From the NCBI RefSeq assembly GCF_009757775.1, contig NZ_RHLK01000002.1, forward strand, positions 124,001 to 188,000: a DNA stretch of 64,000 nt, read 5' to 3'. Of the stretch, positions 25,989 to 34,220 are shown in pieces (position 1 is the stretch's first letter; every line of letters starts with the position of its first letter). This DNA comes from Paenibacillus lutrae. Its GTDB lineage: Bacteria; Bacillota; Bacilli; Paenibacillales; NBRC-103111. A model generated the notes under the pieces. It saw nothing but the letters and a program-made list of their open reading frames with translations. It had not been told where the DNA came from and did no database searches. The translations under genes and the position numbers were made by a program.

Positions 25989-26600
25989 GTGAAAGAAACG
26001 GTTTTCGAGCTGATATCTGCTTATGGATATCCGGCTCTTTATGCACTGCTTGCAGCCGGCATTATCGGACTGCCGGTTCCGGATGAGACGTTGATGACAT
26101 TTATCGGATCCCTCACCCTGGAGAATGGTCCCTTATCTTTTACATACTCCTGGATCGTTTCTTATATGGGGACGATGACGGGGATGATGATCTCCTATAC
26201 GGTGGGCAAACGTCTCGGCAAACCTTTCCTATATAAAGTGAGCCGCTGGATACGTTTAAAGCCGGAGAAGCTGGAACGAGCCGAAAAGTGGTTTCACAAG
26301 CATGGCATGTGGGCGATTTTCTTCGGTTATTTCGTTCCGGGATTACGGCATCTTACTTGCTATTATGCGGGCGTTAGCGGAATTCCGCTCTTGCGCTATG
26401 TTCTATTCGCAGGATCGGGAGCGCTGGTGTGGTGTACGGTTTTTCTTTCGCTGGGCCATTTTATCGGGGAGAATTTCGAAATCGTGCTGCAGGCACTTCA
26501 CAAGTATCTGGGCATCACCATTACGGTGCTCGTTATCGTGGGTGCATTGTGCTTTCTGATTTACTATATCCTGCGCAAGAAAGCGAATAAAACGGAATAA
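25989..26600 (+). CDS. DedA-family membrane protein
   Basis: The 203-residue protein has the DedA/SNARE-associated domain with GLPVPDETLMTFIGSL and the arginine-containing FFGYFVPGLRHLTCYYAG, where the family has conserved acidic and basic residues needed for proton-dependent function. Members help to move undecaprenyl phosphate or phospholipids across the membrane. Start GTG follows TAGGAG. It is monocistronic with a strong terminator and divergent from the YkvI-like gene. Confidence 0.9.
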   Translation: MKETVFELISAYGYPALYALLAAGIIGLPVPDETLMTFIGSLTLENGPLSFTYSWIVSYMGTMTGMMISYTVGKRLGKPFLYKVSRWIRLKPEKLERAEKWFHKHGMWAIFFGYFVPGLRHLTCYYAGVSGIPLLRYVLFAGSGALVWCTVFLSLGHFIGENFEIVLQALHKYLGITITVLVIVGALCFLIYYILRKKANKTE

Positions 26601-26626
26601 GCGAGATTGGATATAGACAGACATAG

Positions 26627-26657
26627 AAAAACCGTGCTGGCTGCAGCACGGTTTTCT
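26627..26657. terminator. Terminator between the DedA and lipoprotein genes
   Basis: AAAACCGTGCTG pairs with CAGCACGGTTTT around GCTG; it can work in both directions for these converging genes. Confidence 0.9.
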
Positions 26658-26666
26658 GTATGCGGG

Positions 26667-27311
26667 TTAACTGGCCGGAAACAGTTTGATCGATTTGATC
26701 GTTCCGCTTCCAGGATCTACATCCAGTTTGAGAATCGTATTCAGCGCTTTGTACGCCAGGACGTAATCGGTCCGGTTATCCGGTTTCCCGAGTACGTTCA
26801 AAGCCTCCCCGATCGAATCGCCAAGGTGAAGTCCGCTCAGGCCTGGATCAATATCAGGAGAGAGGACCTGAATGAATTCGAGCCGGTCGAATACGTTAAA
26901 TCCGATGGAGAAATCCGGGTACTCGTAGACGGTTACTGCCTGCGGATCCTCATCCATAATGAATGTATTCCGGGCTTTCCCGAATAGATTCAACACTTCT
27001 TCTTTGGGAGTACCCAGTGTGGCCCCCATTAAAGTAGGTTTTGAAACACGGTAAGCCTTGTCCGGGGATACTTGCGGTTTCTCCTTGACCATATCCGAAG
27101 GTTCTTCCCCGTTAGAGGAGACAGCTGCCGAACGATCCGGATCCGGAGTGGACGGCGCAGGTTTATTCGTATTCGAAGTTACTGCCGGAGTAGCAGCAGC
27201 GCCGGATTGGTCATTGCTTTGCAGGTTATGTACAGTCTCACAGCCTGTCGCAGCGGGCAGGATGGCGATCGCAAAGCCGATCAGCACGATTCTGTGGAGT
27301 TGTTTCTTCAT
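26667..27311 (-). CDS. Lipoprotein with two LGxP-type repeats, function unknown
   Basis: The 214-residue protein has a lipoprotein signal with lipobox AATGC, then a Ser/Thr/Pro-rich linker (to about residue 85). The C-terminal domain contains two related motifs: MGATLGTPKEEVLNLFGKA and LHLGDSIGEALNVLGKP. This G-x-x-L-G-x-x-x-x-x-V-x-x-x-L-G-K pattern is shared by several secreted Bacillus proteins (DUF4309-like and SmpA/OmlA-like folds). It probably sits on the outer face of the membrane. ATG 27311 follows AAAGGAAC. Its role is unknown. Confidence 0.75.
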   Translation of the reverse strand: MKKQLHRIVLIGFAIAILPAATGCETVHNLQSNDQSGAAATPAVTSNTNKPAPSTPDPDRSAAVSSNGEEPSDMVKEKPQVSPDKAYRVSKPTLMGATLGTPKEEVLNLFGKARNTFIMDEDPQAVTVYEYPDFSIGFNVFDRLEFIQVLSPDIDPGLSGLHLGDSIGEALNVLGKPDNRTDYVLAYKALNTILKLDVDPGSGTIKSIKLFPAS

Positions 27312-27603
27312 TGCAATCGTTCCTTTCTTACTGTCGCCAACAAATACGTAAAAAGCGACAATCCTTATCATAAGCTTTATGGTCTATGGAGACAACATCA
27401 ATTTACGTTCAGAATAGAAGGTAATATCTATTTAGGACACGTCTCTATGAACCTGAAACGGACTAAATTAGGATCTTACTATATAAGACTGGTATAGAGG
27501 TCAAAAAGTTTCCGCTTACGTGCAGGAATGCTGCAAAATGGGACTTGAAACCTATGTTTGGCTTGTGGTACGTTTACACATATTCAAAGGTGGAGGAGAA
27601 GCA

Positions 27604-28179
27604 ATGGAACTGTTGAAAGAGCGTATTATAGAAGCAGGAAGTGTCGTTTCCGACCAAGTCGTTAAATTGGACGCCATCTTGAATCATCAAGTTGACCCGG
27701 CATTAATCGTAGAAATGGGCAAGGAATTCGCCCGCCGTTTTATTGAGAGTGCCCCGACTAAAATTTTGACCATAGAGTCTTCAGGAATCCCGCTTGCTTT
27801 TGCTGTAGCTAACGAACTCGGTGTTCCATTTGTATTTGCCAGACGCAAAAAATCAGTGACCATGGATGAGAATACGTATTGTGAAAGAGTCCCGTCATTT
27901 ACGAAAGGGATCGTGACCGACATTATGGTGTCTTCTCAATATATAACCCCGAGTGATCGTGTCCTAATCATTGACGATATTATCGCCAATGGCGATGCAG
28001 CCCGCGGTTTGATCCGGATTGTAGAGCGTTCGGGTGCGGTATTGACCGGCGTAGGCATTGCAGTTGAGAAAGCATTTCAGGCAGGCGGACGTTCTATCCG
28101 GGAGCAGGGTATCCGCACCGAGTCTCTGGTTACGATCACGTCCCTGGAGAACGGAAAGATTCACTTTGCCGACTGCTAA
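27604..28179 (+). CDS. xpt: Xanthine phosphoribosyltransferase
   Basis: The 191-residue protein starts MELLKERIIEAGSVV and matches Bacillus Xpt in length. The PRPP-binding loop is VLIIDDIIANGDAA. It salvages xanthine to XMP using PRPP. ATG 27604 follows GGTGGAGGAG. In Bacillus subtilis xpt is preceded by a guanine riboswitch and followed by the pbuX permease; neither is seen here. The gene is therefore isolated and probably controlled differently. Confidence 0.93.
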   Translation: MELLKERIIEAGSVVSDQVVKLDAILNHQVDPALIVEMGKEFARRFIESAPTKILTIESSGIPLAFAVANELGVPFVFARRKKSVTMDENTYCERVPSFTKGIVTDIMVSSQYITPSDRVLIIDDIIANGDAARGLIRIVERSGAVLTGVGIAVEKAFQAGGRSIREQGIRTESLVTITSLENGKIHFADC

Positions 28180-28286
28180 GAAAATGTCGGGCAATTTATG
28201 AAAACATTTTCATTCTGCGTCAATGCTTTCCTGTAGCGGGTATATTCGATATAATAGAGTTACGTAACTGGAGAGGAGGGATCGCT

Positions 28287-28613
28287 ATGGAAAACGGGCC
28301 AATTCCGGCTGAGTACTTGCTGGAGAAGCTTTCCGAAGCGAAGAACCATTTCGAACGCGCCCTGGACTGCAAACATACCGAATTTGATGATTTGTACCCG
28401 TATATGATTGAGCATCCGCAATTTTTCTGGTATAAACGTTATGTCGCATGGTCTGAACTCCTCACTGTCGTCAAGTTCTCAATGGAACTGTCGGTTGAAT
28501 GGGAATCTCAGTTTACTGTGCAGCAGGTGGAATATATCAAGAAGCGTGTGATGTCAAGCAAAGTGCTCGACGACTGGTTTGAAAACACCGATTCAAAAGA
28601 ACACGTTAGTTAG
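28287..28613 (+). CDS. Small conserved-looking protein, function unknown
   Basis: The 108-residue protein is acidic to neutral and largely helical, rich in aromatic residues in the middle (HPQFFWYKRYVAWSELL). There are no membrane segments or cysteine motif apart from one cysteine. It starts behind GAGAGGAGGG and has its own -10-like TATAAT at 28250-28255 and a terminator, so it is a real monocistronic gene. I do not recognise the family. Confidence 0.65.
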   Translation: MENGPIPAEYLLEKLSEAKNHFERALDCKHTEFDDLYPYMIEHPQFFWYKRYVAWSELLTVVKFSMELSVEWESQFTVQQVEYIKKRVMSSKVLDDWFENTDSKEHVS

Positions 28614-28630
28614 CAGGAATGAACTTGAAT

Positions 28631-28666
28631 AAGACCTGTGGGGACAATATCCCTCAGGTCTTTTGT
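28631..28666 (+). terminator. Terminator after the 108-residue-protein gene
   Basis: AAGACCTGTGGG pairs with CCCTCAGGTCTT and is followed by TTG and TTTG. Confidence 0.85.
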
Positions 28667-28696
28667 TTGTTAAGCCATATTATTTAAAGATAATAA

Positions 28697-28723
28697 AAAA
28701 ACGACCGCTCAGGCGGCCGTTTC
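28697..28723 (-). terminator. Terminator of the 105-residue-protein gene
   Basis: Minus strand reads AACGGCCGCC, TGA, GCGGTCGTT followed by a T-run (seen as AAAAAAACG on the plus strand). Confidence 0.8.
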
Positions 28724-28724
28724 G

Positions 28725-29042
28725 TCATTGAAGCACATTCATTTTCTGAATATGCTGGCGTGTCTCTTCCGTTCCAAGATTGTACAAGGTCTGGTAAATT
28801 TCTTTCAGCTCGTAATCGTACTCATCGTTCTCTTTATCTTTGTGATATTCCTTAAAAGGCAGCAGAGCCCGGAAATGTGTTTTATTGTCGGACTCTTCCA
28901 GCACCTCGAATAGTTCTGCAAGCTTGTCGATTTCTTCACTCGTTGCACGGATTTCAAAATCAAAGTTGATTTCACCGGGTTCATCCACGATTTGTCCGGC
29001 ACTTACGCTCACGAAAAACGTTTTTTTATTATCCACATCCAT
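28725..29042 (-). CDS. Small acidic conserved protein, function unknown
   Basis: The 105-residue protein begins with a beta-rich half (KKTFFVSVSAGQIVDEPGEI), followed by an acidic helix-rich half containing FEVLEESDNKTHFRALLPF and ending with ETRQHIQKMNVL. It resembles short hydrolase-annotated orphan proteins of Bacilli, but I see no catalytic motif. The ATG start follows GGGAGCGAGG. It is monocistronic. Confidence 0.65.
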   Translation of the reverse strand: MDVDNKKTFFVSVSAGQIVDEPGEINFDFEIRATSEEIDKLAELFEVLEESDNKTHFRALLPFKEYHKDKENDEYDYELKEIYQTLYNLGTEETRQHIQKMNVLQ

Positions 29043-29303
29043 TATGCCTCGCTCCCTTCTTATGTATGAGATTTCATTTCAGTTTTCTTCGGTTTGTTTC
29101 ATTTATCAGGATTGCCCAAGTATTTTCGATCTAAAACAGGGGCAAGCCGCATTTTTCATTACCCTATGCCAGGATATGGTGAATCAGCGTAAGACAGATC
29201 CCAAGCAGAGAACTTGGCGCAGCGGGCAGTTTTAGGTATGCTAGTAGAGAAGCTTGGCGGGACAGCCGCTATAATGCAGATCGACTAAGGAGGCAGCCTG
29301 TTT

Positions 29304-29546
29304 ATGATTAGTGACGAGCAGTTGGATCAATACCGGGTAGAAGGCACCTTGCTTAGAATTGTCAGGGATGCCGACCCCCGTAATGATATACGCGGCTACA
29401 TAGTAGCCTGGAGCGAGAAGAAGGTAATTGTGCGCAAGAGAACGCGTAAAGTAGTCGAACTGGACCGCGGCTATGTGTATCAGCCGTATATTGAAGCGCG
29501 GCCGCCGGAGTTCACACTGCCCAAGGAAGAGGACGGGGAGGGCTAA
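29304..29546 (+). CDS. Small basic/acidic protein upstream of cbiZ, function unknown
   Basis: The 80-residue protein contains a probable small beta-barrel (LLRIVRDADPRNDIRGYIVAW then KVIVRKRTRKVVELDRGYVY) and a Pro/Glu-rich tail. It starts behind AAGGAGGC. The stop is 5 bp before the TTG start of cbiZ, and the cbiZ binding site lies in its final codons, so the two are coupled. The family is not recognised; the strand pattern suggests a nucleic-acid or protein-binding fold. Confidence 0.7.
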   Translation: MISDEQLDQYRVEGTLLRIVRDADPRNDIRGYIVAWSEKKVIVRKRTRKVVELDRGYVYQPYIEARPPEFTLPKEEDGEG

Positions 29547-29550
29547 AGAA

Positions 29551-30345
29551 TTGGCGATCGATAAGCAAGATTCGGCAGAGGTATTCCGTTATGTCTCCGA
29601 GCCTGCGGCTGCACTTACAGAGACGCTCCGAAACGGGCAGGGAGACCGGTATTTACTTCTTGAATCGGAGCAGCCTCTGAGAACGCTGAACTCTGCCCCG
29701 TGGGGCGGGGGCTTCGGATTTCACAGCAGGCTGATAAACCGTCAAGTGGATAAATCCTACATGTGTGAGGATCCGCTGACCGAAATGGATGATTTTCTGA
29801 ACCGCTCCGAAATAGAGGCGGCCACAGCAGCCTGCCTGCTGACATCGGTGCATATGAGCGGCGTAGGACGCTGTCATATGCGATGGAGAGAGACAGGTCC
29901 CGCCCGATCAGAGGGGTCTTATGAGGCGGGCCCAAGCGGAGACATCGCCGTCAGCGTCTGGGTGACGGTCGGCTACAGCAACAAAGCACGCGCCGGACGC
30001 GTACTGGCTCCGGCGGCATTATTTCCCGGTACGATCAACGTAATCGTGGTGATCGAGGGTAAACTTACGGATGCCGCCATGGTCAATGCGGTGATCACCG
30101 CGACGGAAGCCAAGGCAGCGGCGCTCCAGGATCTTGGCGTGGCGATGGAGGATGGATCGGCCGCGACCGGCACGACGACCGATGCGGTGCTGATCGCCGC
30201 CACGCAGAGCGGCCGTGCCCATCTCTACGCGGGCACGGCGACACTGCTCGGCCATATGATCGGCCGTGCGGTATACGAAGCGGCGATGGAATCCGGCCGC
30301 ATCTACGCCCAAGTGCTCGCGGGCCCCGGATCAGGCGGGGCCTGA
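29551..30345 (+). CDS. cbiZ: Adenosylcobinamide amidohydrolase CbiZ
   Basis: The 264-residue protein shows the CbiZ core: LRTLNSAPWGGGFG near the start, MSGVGRCHMRWRE, then VSVWVTVGYSNKARAGR and GTINVIVVIEGKLTDAAMVNAV. CbiZ removes the aminopropanol arm of (pseudo)cobinamides so that the corrin can be rebuilt into adenosylcobalamin. TTG at 29551 is the only start with a proper GGGGAGGG site. The salvage role fits the B12-dependent ribonucleotide reductase encoded at 41 kb. No cobalamin riboswitch was seen upstream. Confidence 0.85.
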   Translation: MAIDKQDSAEVFRYVSEPAAALTETLRNGQGDRYLLLESEQPLRTLNSAPWGGGFGFHSRLINRQVDKSYMCEDPLTEMDDFLNRSEIEAATAACLLTSVHMSGVGRCHMRWRETGPARSEGSYEAGPSGDIAVSVWVTVGYSNKARAGRVLAPAALFPGTINVIVVIEGKLTDAAMVNAVITATEAKAAALQDLGVAMEDGSAATGTTTDAVLIAATQSGRAHLYAGTATLLGHMIGRAVYEAAMESGRIYAQVLAGPGSGGA

Positions 30346-30520
30346 TGCGCCTGAAGCGGCGAATGACCTGCCGCTACAGACTATCTCCTGCTTCTATTTT
30401 TGCTTACGGCAGCTGTCCCCTGTGGGCAGCTGCTTTTCATATGGAAGCTTTCGTGGATGAAACCGGAACAAGTATCTGCCCGTATAGGTAGCTTAGAAGA
30501 TGAAGGGAGGGATCGCGGAG

Positions 30521-30889
30521 ATGGACTGGAGCCTGGATATACCTATGCTGATAGTAGCGCTTGGTTTCACTTGCTGGTGGCTGAGTGAGTGGTTCTATAC
30601 AGCTCCGCCCATGTCTGCATACGGCGTGACTCCGCTGATCCAGACTTCCTATTCGAGCATTCCGGCCGTGCTGCGTACAGTCGGCAGCCGGTTTAGCCGT
30701 ATACGAAGGAAGATCCCTTCCAGGCAAAGCGATGAAAATGATGATGAAACAGATTCCTCCCATGTTGACGGATATCGTGCTCCACGCCATTCCATCACAT
30801 ATTCCGGGAGGAACTCGTATGACATTCTTACAACCGGTCGTCTCTATTCTGGACGGCGTAATGAAGACTTTATATTCATTCACCCATGA
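30521..30889 (+). CDS. Possible small membrane protein overlapping yidC
   Basis: A 122-codon frame starts at an ATG behind GGGAGGG with MDWSLDIPMLIVALGFTCWW, a credible N-terminal membrane helix. The first 70 residues look like a protein, but the rest is low-complexity and the frame overlaps the yidC start by 71 bp in another frame. It may be a real coupled gene, or a shorter gene damaged by a frameshift near 30720. Its function is unknown. Confidence 0.4.
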   Translation: MDWSLDIPMLIVALGFTCWWLSEWFYTAPPMSAYGVTPLIQTSYSSIPAVLRTVGSRFSRIRRKIPSRQSDENDDETDSSHVDGYRAPRHSITYSGRNSYDILTTGRLYSGRRNEDFIFIHP

Positions 30890-31508
30890 TTGGGGACTCA
30901 GCATTGTCGTGCTGACACTCCTTATTCGCAGCTTGTTATTCAAGCTGAATCTCAGCAGCGCAAGGCAGCAGGTCAGAAGCTTCAGCGTGCAGCCGATCCT
31001 GAGCGATCTTCGCACCCGTTACGCATCCGATCCGGCCAAACTGATCCAGAAAATGACGGAGCTTAATACCCGGTATGGTATCAAGCCCTTCATGCCCTTT
31101 GGAGCCGCTTTGATCCAAATGCCTATCTTTATGAGCCTGTACCCGTATTTCACGATGCATGGAGCCGGGATGACAAGCCTGATCGTTCCTTGGATGCAGT
31201 CTCTGGGTATCTCGGATCCATCTCATCTGCTGCCTTATCTATACGGTCTGTTAAGCTGGATCGGACTAAGTATTCCTCTCCTGCCGGAACAGGCGGCTTC
31301 ACAACCGTTTCTTCTGAGAATGGGATTGCCTCTTCTTGTTGTCGCTATCTCGACGGCAGTTATGTGGCGCTCACCGGCAGCACTCGTTTTATACTGGAGT
31401 GTGAATGGTGCAGTGACCCTCGCGGAGCGGATCTGGTACAGAACTCCTGCCGGACGTAAGCTTTTGTATCGTGGAGTGACGGTTGAACATCCTGACTCGG
31501 GTAATTAA
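30819..31508 (+). CDS. yidC: Membrane insertase YidC/Oxa1/SpoIIIJ family
   Basis: The 229-residue protein has the Oxa1-fold: a first helix with the conserved groove arginine (SIVVLTLLIRSLLFKLNL), the cytoplasmic hairpin (LRTRYASDPAKLIQKMTELN), then LIQMPIFMSLYPYF and further helices with LVLYWSVNGAVTLAERIW. It inserts small membrane proteins, alone or with SecYEG. It is shorter than SpoIIIJ and has no obvious lipoprotein signal, so it may be a second, specialised copy. ATG 30819 follows GGGAGG. Confidence 0.85.
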   Translation: MTFLQPVVSILDGVMKTLYSFTHDWGLSIVVLTLLIRSLLFKLNLSSARQQVRSFSVQPILSDLRTRYASDPAKLIQKMTELNTRYGIKPFMPFGAALIQMPIFMSLYPYFTMHGAGMTSLIVPWMQSLGISDPSHLLPYLYGLLSWIGLSIPLLPEQAASQPFLLRMGLPLLVVAISTAVMWRSPAALVLYWSVNGAVTLAERIWYRTPAGRKLLYRGVTVEHPDSGN

Positions 31509-31564
31509 TGAGAAGGCCGGATTATACTAAGAACAATTGGAAGGGAATGATTGGCAGTGAATTA

Positions 31565-31684
31565 AGCCGGGGTGAGGCCAAAAGAGAACGATCGGCTGAT
31601 CCTGGTTAGCGATCCAACAAGCCGAATCCCGGGGGCCGGTCCCTGTTTAGGCAGGTAAACTGTGCGGGCCTCGGCCCCGGGATT
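31565..31684 (+). other. GC-rich structured region after yidC (terminator or structured RNA)
   Basis: AATCCCGGG-G-GCCG (31625-31638) pairs with CGGCCCCGGGATT (31672-31684) in a 13-bp stem with one bulge. The 33-base loop itself contains CCTG/CAGG pairing. Upstream, GCC...GGC elements at 31565-31578 and near 31592-31616 suggest more folding. No good U-tract follows (TCTTATTC). It could be the yidC terminator or a short structured RNA. No open frame is present. Confidence 0.45.
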
Positions 31685-31786
31685 TCTTATTCATAACAGT
31701 CATGGTCTCTTGATGAGAAGGAAGTTCTATTTATATTGACAAAGATAGGGCTGCGTGATATATTTAATCTCGTTCTCAACATTCAT

Positions 31787-31870
31787 GCGGACGTGGCGGA
31801 ATTGGCAGACGCGCTAGATTCAGGTTCTAGTGGGGTAACAGCCGTGGAGGTTCGAGTCCTCTCGTCCGCA
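31787..31870 (+). tRNA. tRNA-Leu (anticodon CAG)
   Basis: The acceptor stem GCGGACG pairs with CGTCCGC, the D-arm is GGCAGACGCGCT, and the anticodon arm is CTAGA-TTCAGGT-TCTAG. A class II variable arm follows, then the T-arm with GGTTCGAGTCC. The discriminator base is A, as required for leucine, and the 3' CCA is not encoded. The length of 84 bases fits class II. It codes for CUG leucine codons. Confidence 0.96.
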
Positions 31871-31882
31871 TCATGCATGACG

Positions 31883-31922
31883 AAACCACTGCTACCGGAC
31901 TGCCGGAGCGGTGGTTTTTTTG
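31883..31922 (+). terminator. Terminator of tRNA-Leu
   Basis: AAACCACTGCT pairs with AGCGGTGGTTT through an inner CCGG/CCGG stem and is followed by TTTTTTTG. Confidence 0.88.
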
Positions 31923-32036
31923 TATAAAAGAATTTAACTGAATTTTGAAACGGATGCATGTCAGATATCGTATTAACGTTTATAATATAGAAGGATTTTG
32001 AATTCTGATGTTATCTAAAGAGGAGTGTGTGTACAC

Positions 32037-32690
32037 TTGGAAAGAACATTAACGTATTCACATCATGGATCACTATCGCACATACTACGGATGTTCGCGC
32101 TGTCATTGATGGTTTCATTCGTAGGTATGCTGGTTGGTATGGTTATTGTACCGCCATCTCTGGTTCCATTGTTCATAGTAGTTGAACTGGTTATGCTTGT
32201 TGCCGCTATCGTAATACGGATTAAAGGCAAGAACATCGGATACGGTTTCTTGTTCACCTTTACGGCTATTTCGGGCGTAACTCTGTACCCGGTAATTATG
32301 GGTTACGGCTCCGCTATCGGTGCGAATCTGGTGTCGGGTTCTTTCTTGGCTACGGCAGCGATCTTCGGAGGACTTTCTCTGTATGCGGCCCGTTCCAAAC
32401 GTGATTTCAGCTTCCTAGGCGGGTTCCTGCTCGCATCGACAATCGGATTGATTGTTGTCGGACTGATCTCGATGTTCGTCAGCTTCGGTTCAGTAACTAA
32501 TCTGGTCATTGCTTCCGCAGGTATCCTGATATTCAGCGGATGGGTACTCTATGATGTAGCCCAGTACCGTGACGGAGTGGAGCCTCAGGAAGTTCCGCTG
32601 GCCGCTCTGAACTTGTATTTGAACTTTATTAACTTGTTCTTGTACATCCTGCGTTTCGTCGCTTCAATTGTCGGCATCAGCCGTGACTAG
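32037..32690 (+). CDS. Bax inhibitor-1 / YccA family membrane protein
   Basis: The 217-residue protein has about seven transmembrane helices and the family hallmark SGWVLYDVAQYRDG near the C-terminus, with the conserved acidic residues of the pH-gated calcium-leak channels (Bacillus YetJ). It would lie in the cytoplasmic membrane. TTG 32037 is chosen because AAAGAGGAG at 32017-32025 overlaps the GTG at 32025. It has its own terminator. Confidence 0.87.
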   Translation: MERTLTYSHHGSLSHILRMFALSLMVSFVGMLVGMVIVPPSLVPLFIVVELVMLVAAIVIRIKGKNIGYGFLFTFTAISGVTLYPVIMGYGSAIGANLVSGSFLATAAIFGGLSLYAARSKRDFSFLGGFLLASTIGLIVVGLISMFVSFGSVTNLVIASAGILIFSGWVLYDVAQYRDGVEPQEVPLAALNLYLNFINLFLYILRFVASIVGISRD

Positions 32691-32727
32691 TGTGCGATAA
32701 GCAGCACCCGAAGACCTCTAAGATTGG

Positions 32728-32762
32728 GAAGTCAGTCGCTTCAGGCGGCTGGCTTTTTTGTG
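32728..32762 (+). terminator. Terminator of the Bax-inhibitor family gene
   Basis: AAGTCAGTCGC pairs imperfectly with GGCGGCTGGCTT (G-U pairs) and is followed by TTTTG. Confidence 0.75.
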
Positions 32763-32927
32763 TTCAGATCATGGACCGTTATATTTGGTTGTGATGAGCG
32801 GCGATCCGCTTCCGCGCTTCCGACCCGCCCTGCTCCGTAAGAGTGGTTAACTTATTCCGATAGGGGAAAGAATAGGAGTAGGCAATAGGAAGGTTTAACA
32901 AGCAGGCGCGGTAAAGGAGAGGTGCTC

Positions 32928-33128
32928 GTGGCTAAAGGAAACGATCTTGTAAAGTACATTACGCAGCAAGTCGTCCAATATATCGATACACCAAAGCAGC
33001 AAAGGCAAGAAGCGAAGGTCCGGCATAAAGAAAGCCGGGCAAGCTGGACTGTGCGCTGGTTCGGTATGATTCCGATGTCAATAGCGATGTGGATCGGTAA
33101 AGTTCGCCGAAGCCGAAAAGCGAAATAG
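32928..33128 (+). CDS. yqzE: YqzE family protein
   Basis: The 66-residue protein shows the YqzE pattern: NDLVKYITQQVVQYIDTPKQ at the N-terminus, a basic middle, then WTVRWFGMIPMSIAMWIGK with a single amphipathic or membrane-associated segment. In Bacillus subtilis yqzE lies at the end of the comG competence operon; here no comG genes are adjacent, although yqhG and yqhH follow on the opposite strand. The function is unknown. GTG 32928 follows AAAGGAGAG at 7 bases. Confidence 0.85.
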   Translation: MAKGNDLVKYITQQVVQYIDTPKQQRQEAKVRHKESRASWTVRWFGMIPMSIAMWIGKVRRSRKAK

Positions 33129-33137
33129 GGTTATAAA

Positions 33138-33195
33138 AAAGAAGCTTCCATTTCCTGCAATCCGTTACCGGATCGCAGGTATGGAAGCTTTTCTA
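33138..33195. terminator. Bidirectional terminator after yqzE
   Basis: AGAAGCTTCCAT pairs with ATGGAAGCTTTT, with an inner CCTGC/GCAGG stem; it also stands downstream of the converging gene at 33222. Confidence 0.88.
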
Positions 33196-33221
33196 TGGGA
33201 AAGAGGAGGAGATACCGAAGG

Positions 33222-34220
33222 TTAGTGGAAAAATCGGCCCAGTGAGAGGGTATCCTCAAATGCAAGATACCGGGTGCCCTCTTGACCTAAAGCGACATAA
33301 GCGGTGCCGCCTGTCCAAATTGCCGTGCCCCTAACCGGAAGCGGGACTGTAAGCCGTCCACCGAAGCTTTCCGACACGAAAGTAACAGGTTCCGCATTCA
33401 GGAACAACTGCAAATCGCGGATGCTCCTAACAGGAAGGGAGTCATTCTGAAGCCAGTTCAGACTGCTATAGGGATCAAAAGCCGGGAGCATTGAGACGGA
33501 TTCGGGCACTGATGATAAAGCGGCTCCACTTAGCTTGTGGTTAACAGCGGGAGTATACTCGTTAAATGTCCGGATTTCTCCGGTTACGGCATCGATGAGG
33601 ATGGGGAGGCCTGCGGGCGGGTTATCTATCTCCCAAACCGCATGAAGCCCATCCGTATAAAGCCTTGTCAGATCATGAGCGGCTAAGCTTAGCCAAGTAT
33701 GATAAGTCATAGAGGTATCAATAAGTTCATGCTGCACCAGGGAGCGGTACAGCGTTCCTGTACTGAACAGGGGATGATCTCCGGTTCCATATTCGGCGAG
33801 CTGGTAAGAACCGTCCTGAGCCGCCTGAATAATCATATAACCGACTTCGCTGCCTCCAGCGGTCAGGATCACGACCCAGCCATGTGTGCCAGGACCCAGC
33901 GGGGCGGAAGTCCATTGTGCACGGCTCCAGGCTTCGAACCCTTTCTGTGAGGAAAGAGCTTCTTTCCAGCGCTGGATGTGCGTATGGAGTACTGAATTTG
34001 ATTCGGGCACTGAGGTTTGAATGGATGGTGCGGCTGCGGACTTGAGCGGCACTTCATGTTGGGTATTTTGGGAAAATAAGCTGATGTCCGATTGTACATG
34101 AACCGGTTCAGCCTCAGCTAAAGCGGACTGCTGTCCACCTTGCGAGAATGAAAGCGGACCGGCTGTAAACCAGACGGCGCCTGCCAGGAGTAAGGCCGCC
34201 CCTATTGCTGCTTGCTTCAT
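33222..34220 (-). CDS. Secreted or membrane-anchored protein, function unknown
   Basis: The 332-residue protein has an N-terminal hydrophobic signal or anchor (residues 4-24) and a low-complexity region to about residue 70. The rest is a soluble domain rich in Trp/Tyr and beta strands (GTHGWVVILTAGG; GYMIIQAAQDGSYQLAEYGTG; GLPILIDAVTGEIRTF). The phrase D-A-V-T-G-E-I resembles PepSY-type or propeptide modules, but I cannot assign it. There are no cysteines outside the signal, so disulfides are not expected. It is divergent from nothing and probably monocistronic. Confidence 0.65.
   Translation of the reverse strand: MKQAAIGAALLLAGAVWFTAGPLSFSQGGQQSALAEAEPVHVQSDISLFSQNTQHEVPLKSAAAPSIQTSVPESNSVLHTHIQRWKEALSSQKGFEAWSRAQWTSAPLGPGTHGWVVILTAGGSEVGYMIIQAAQDGSYQLAEYGTGDHPLFSTGTLYRSLVQHELIDTSMTYHTWLSLAAHDLTRLYTDGLHAVWEIDNPPAGLPILIDAVTGEIRTFNEYTPAVNHKLSGAALSSVPESVSMLPAFDPYSSLNWLQNDSLPVRSIRDLQLFLNAEPVTFVSESFGGRLTVPLPVRGTAIWTGGTAYVALGQEGTRYLAFEDTLSLGRFFH

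Noticed and set aside
25884-26046. Longer N-terminus for the YkvI-like protein
   Set aside because: It would extend into the promoter region of the DedA gene, whereas ATG 25884 has a strong binding site and starts the conserved sequence.
27371-27603. Purine riboswitch before xpt
   Set aside because: I looked for the conserved loops and the paired TATA stem of the guanine aptamer and did not find them.
31545-31700. A second c-di-AMP riboswitch, or a cobalamin riboswitch
   Set aside because: Only short phrases match. The aptamer cores are incomplete, whereas the copy at 49.4 kb has all parts in order.
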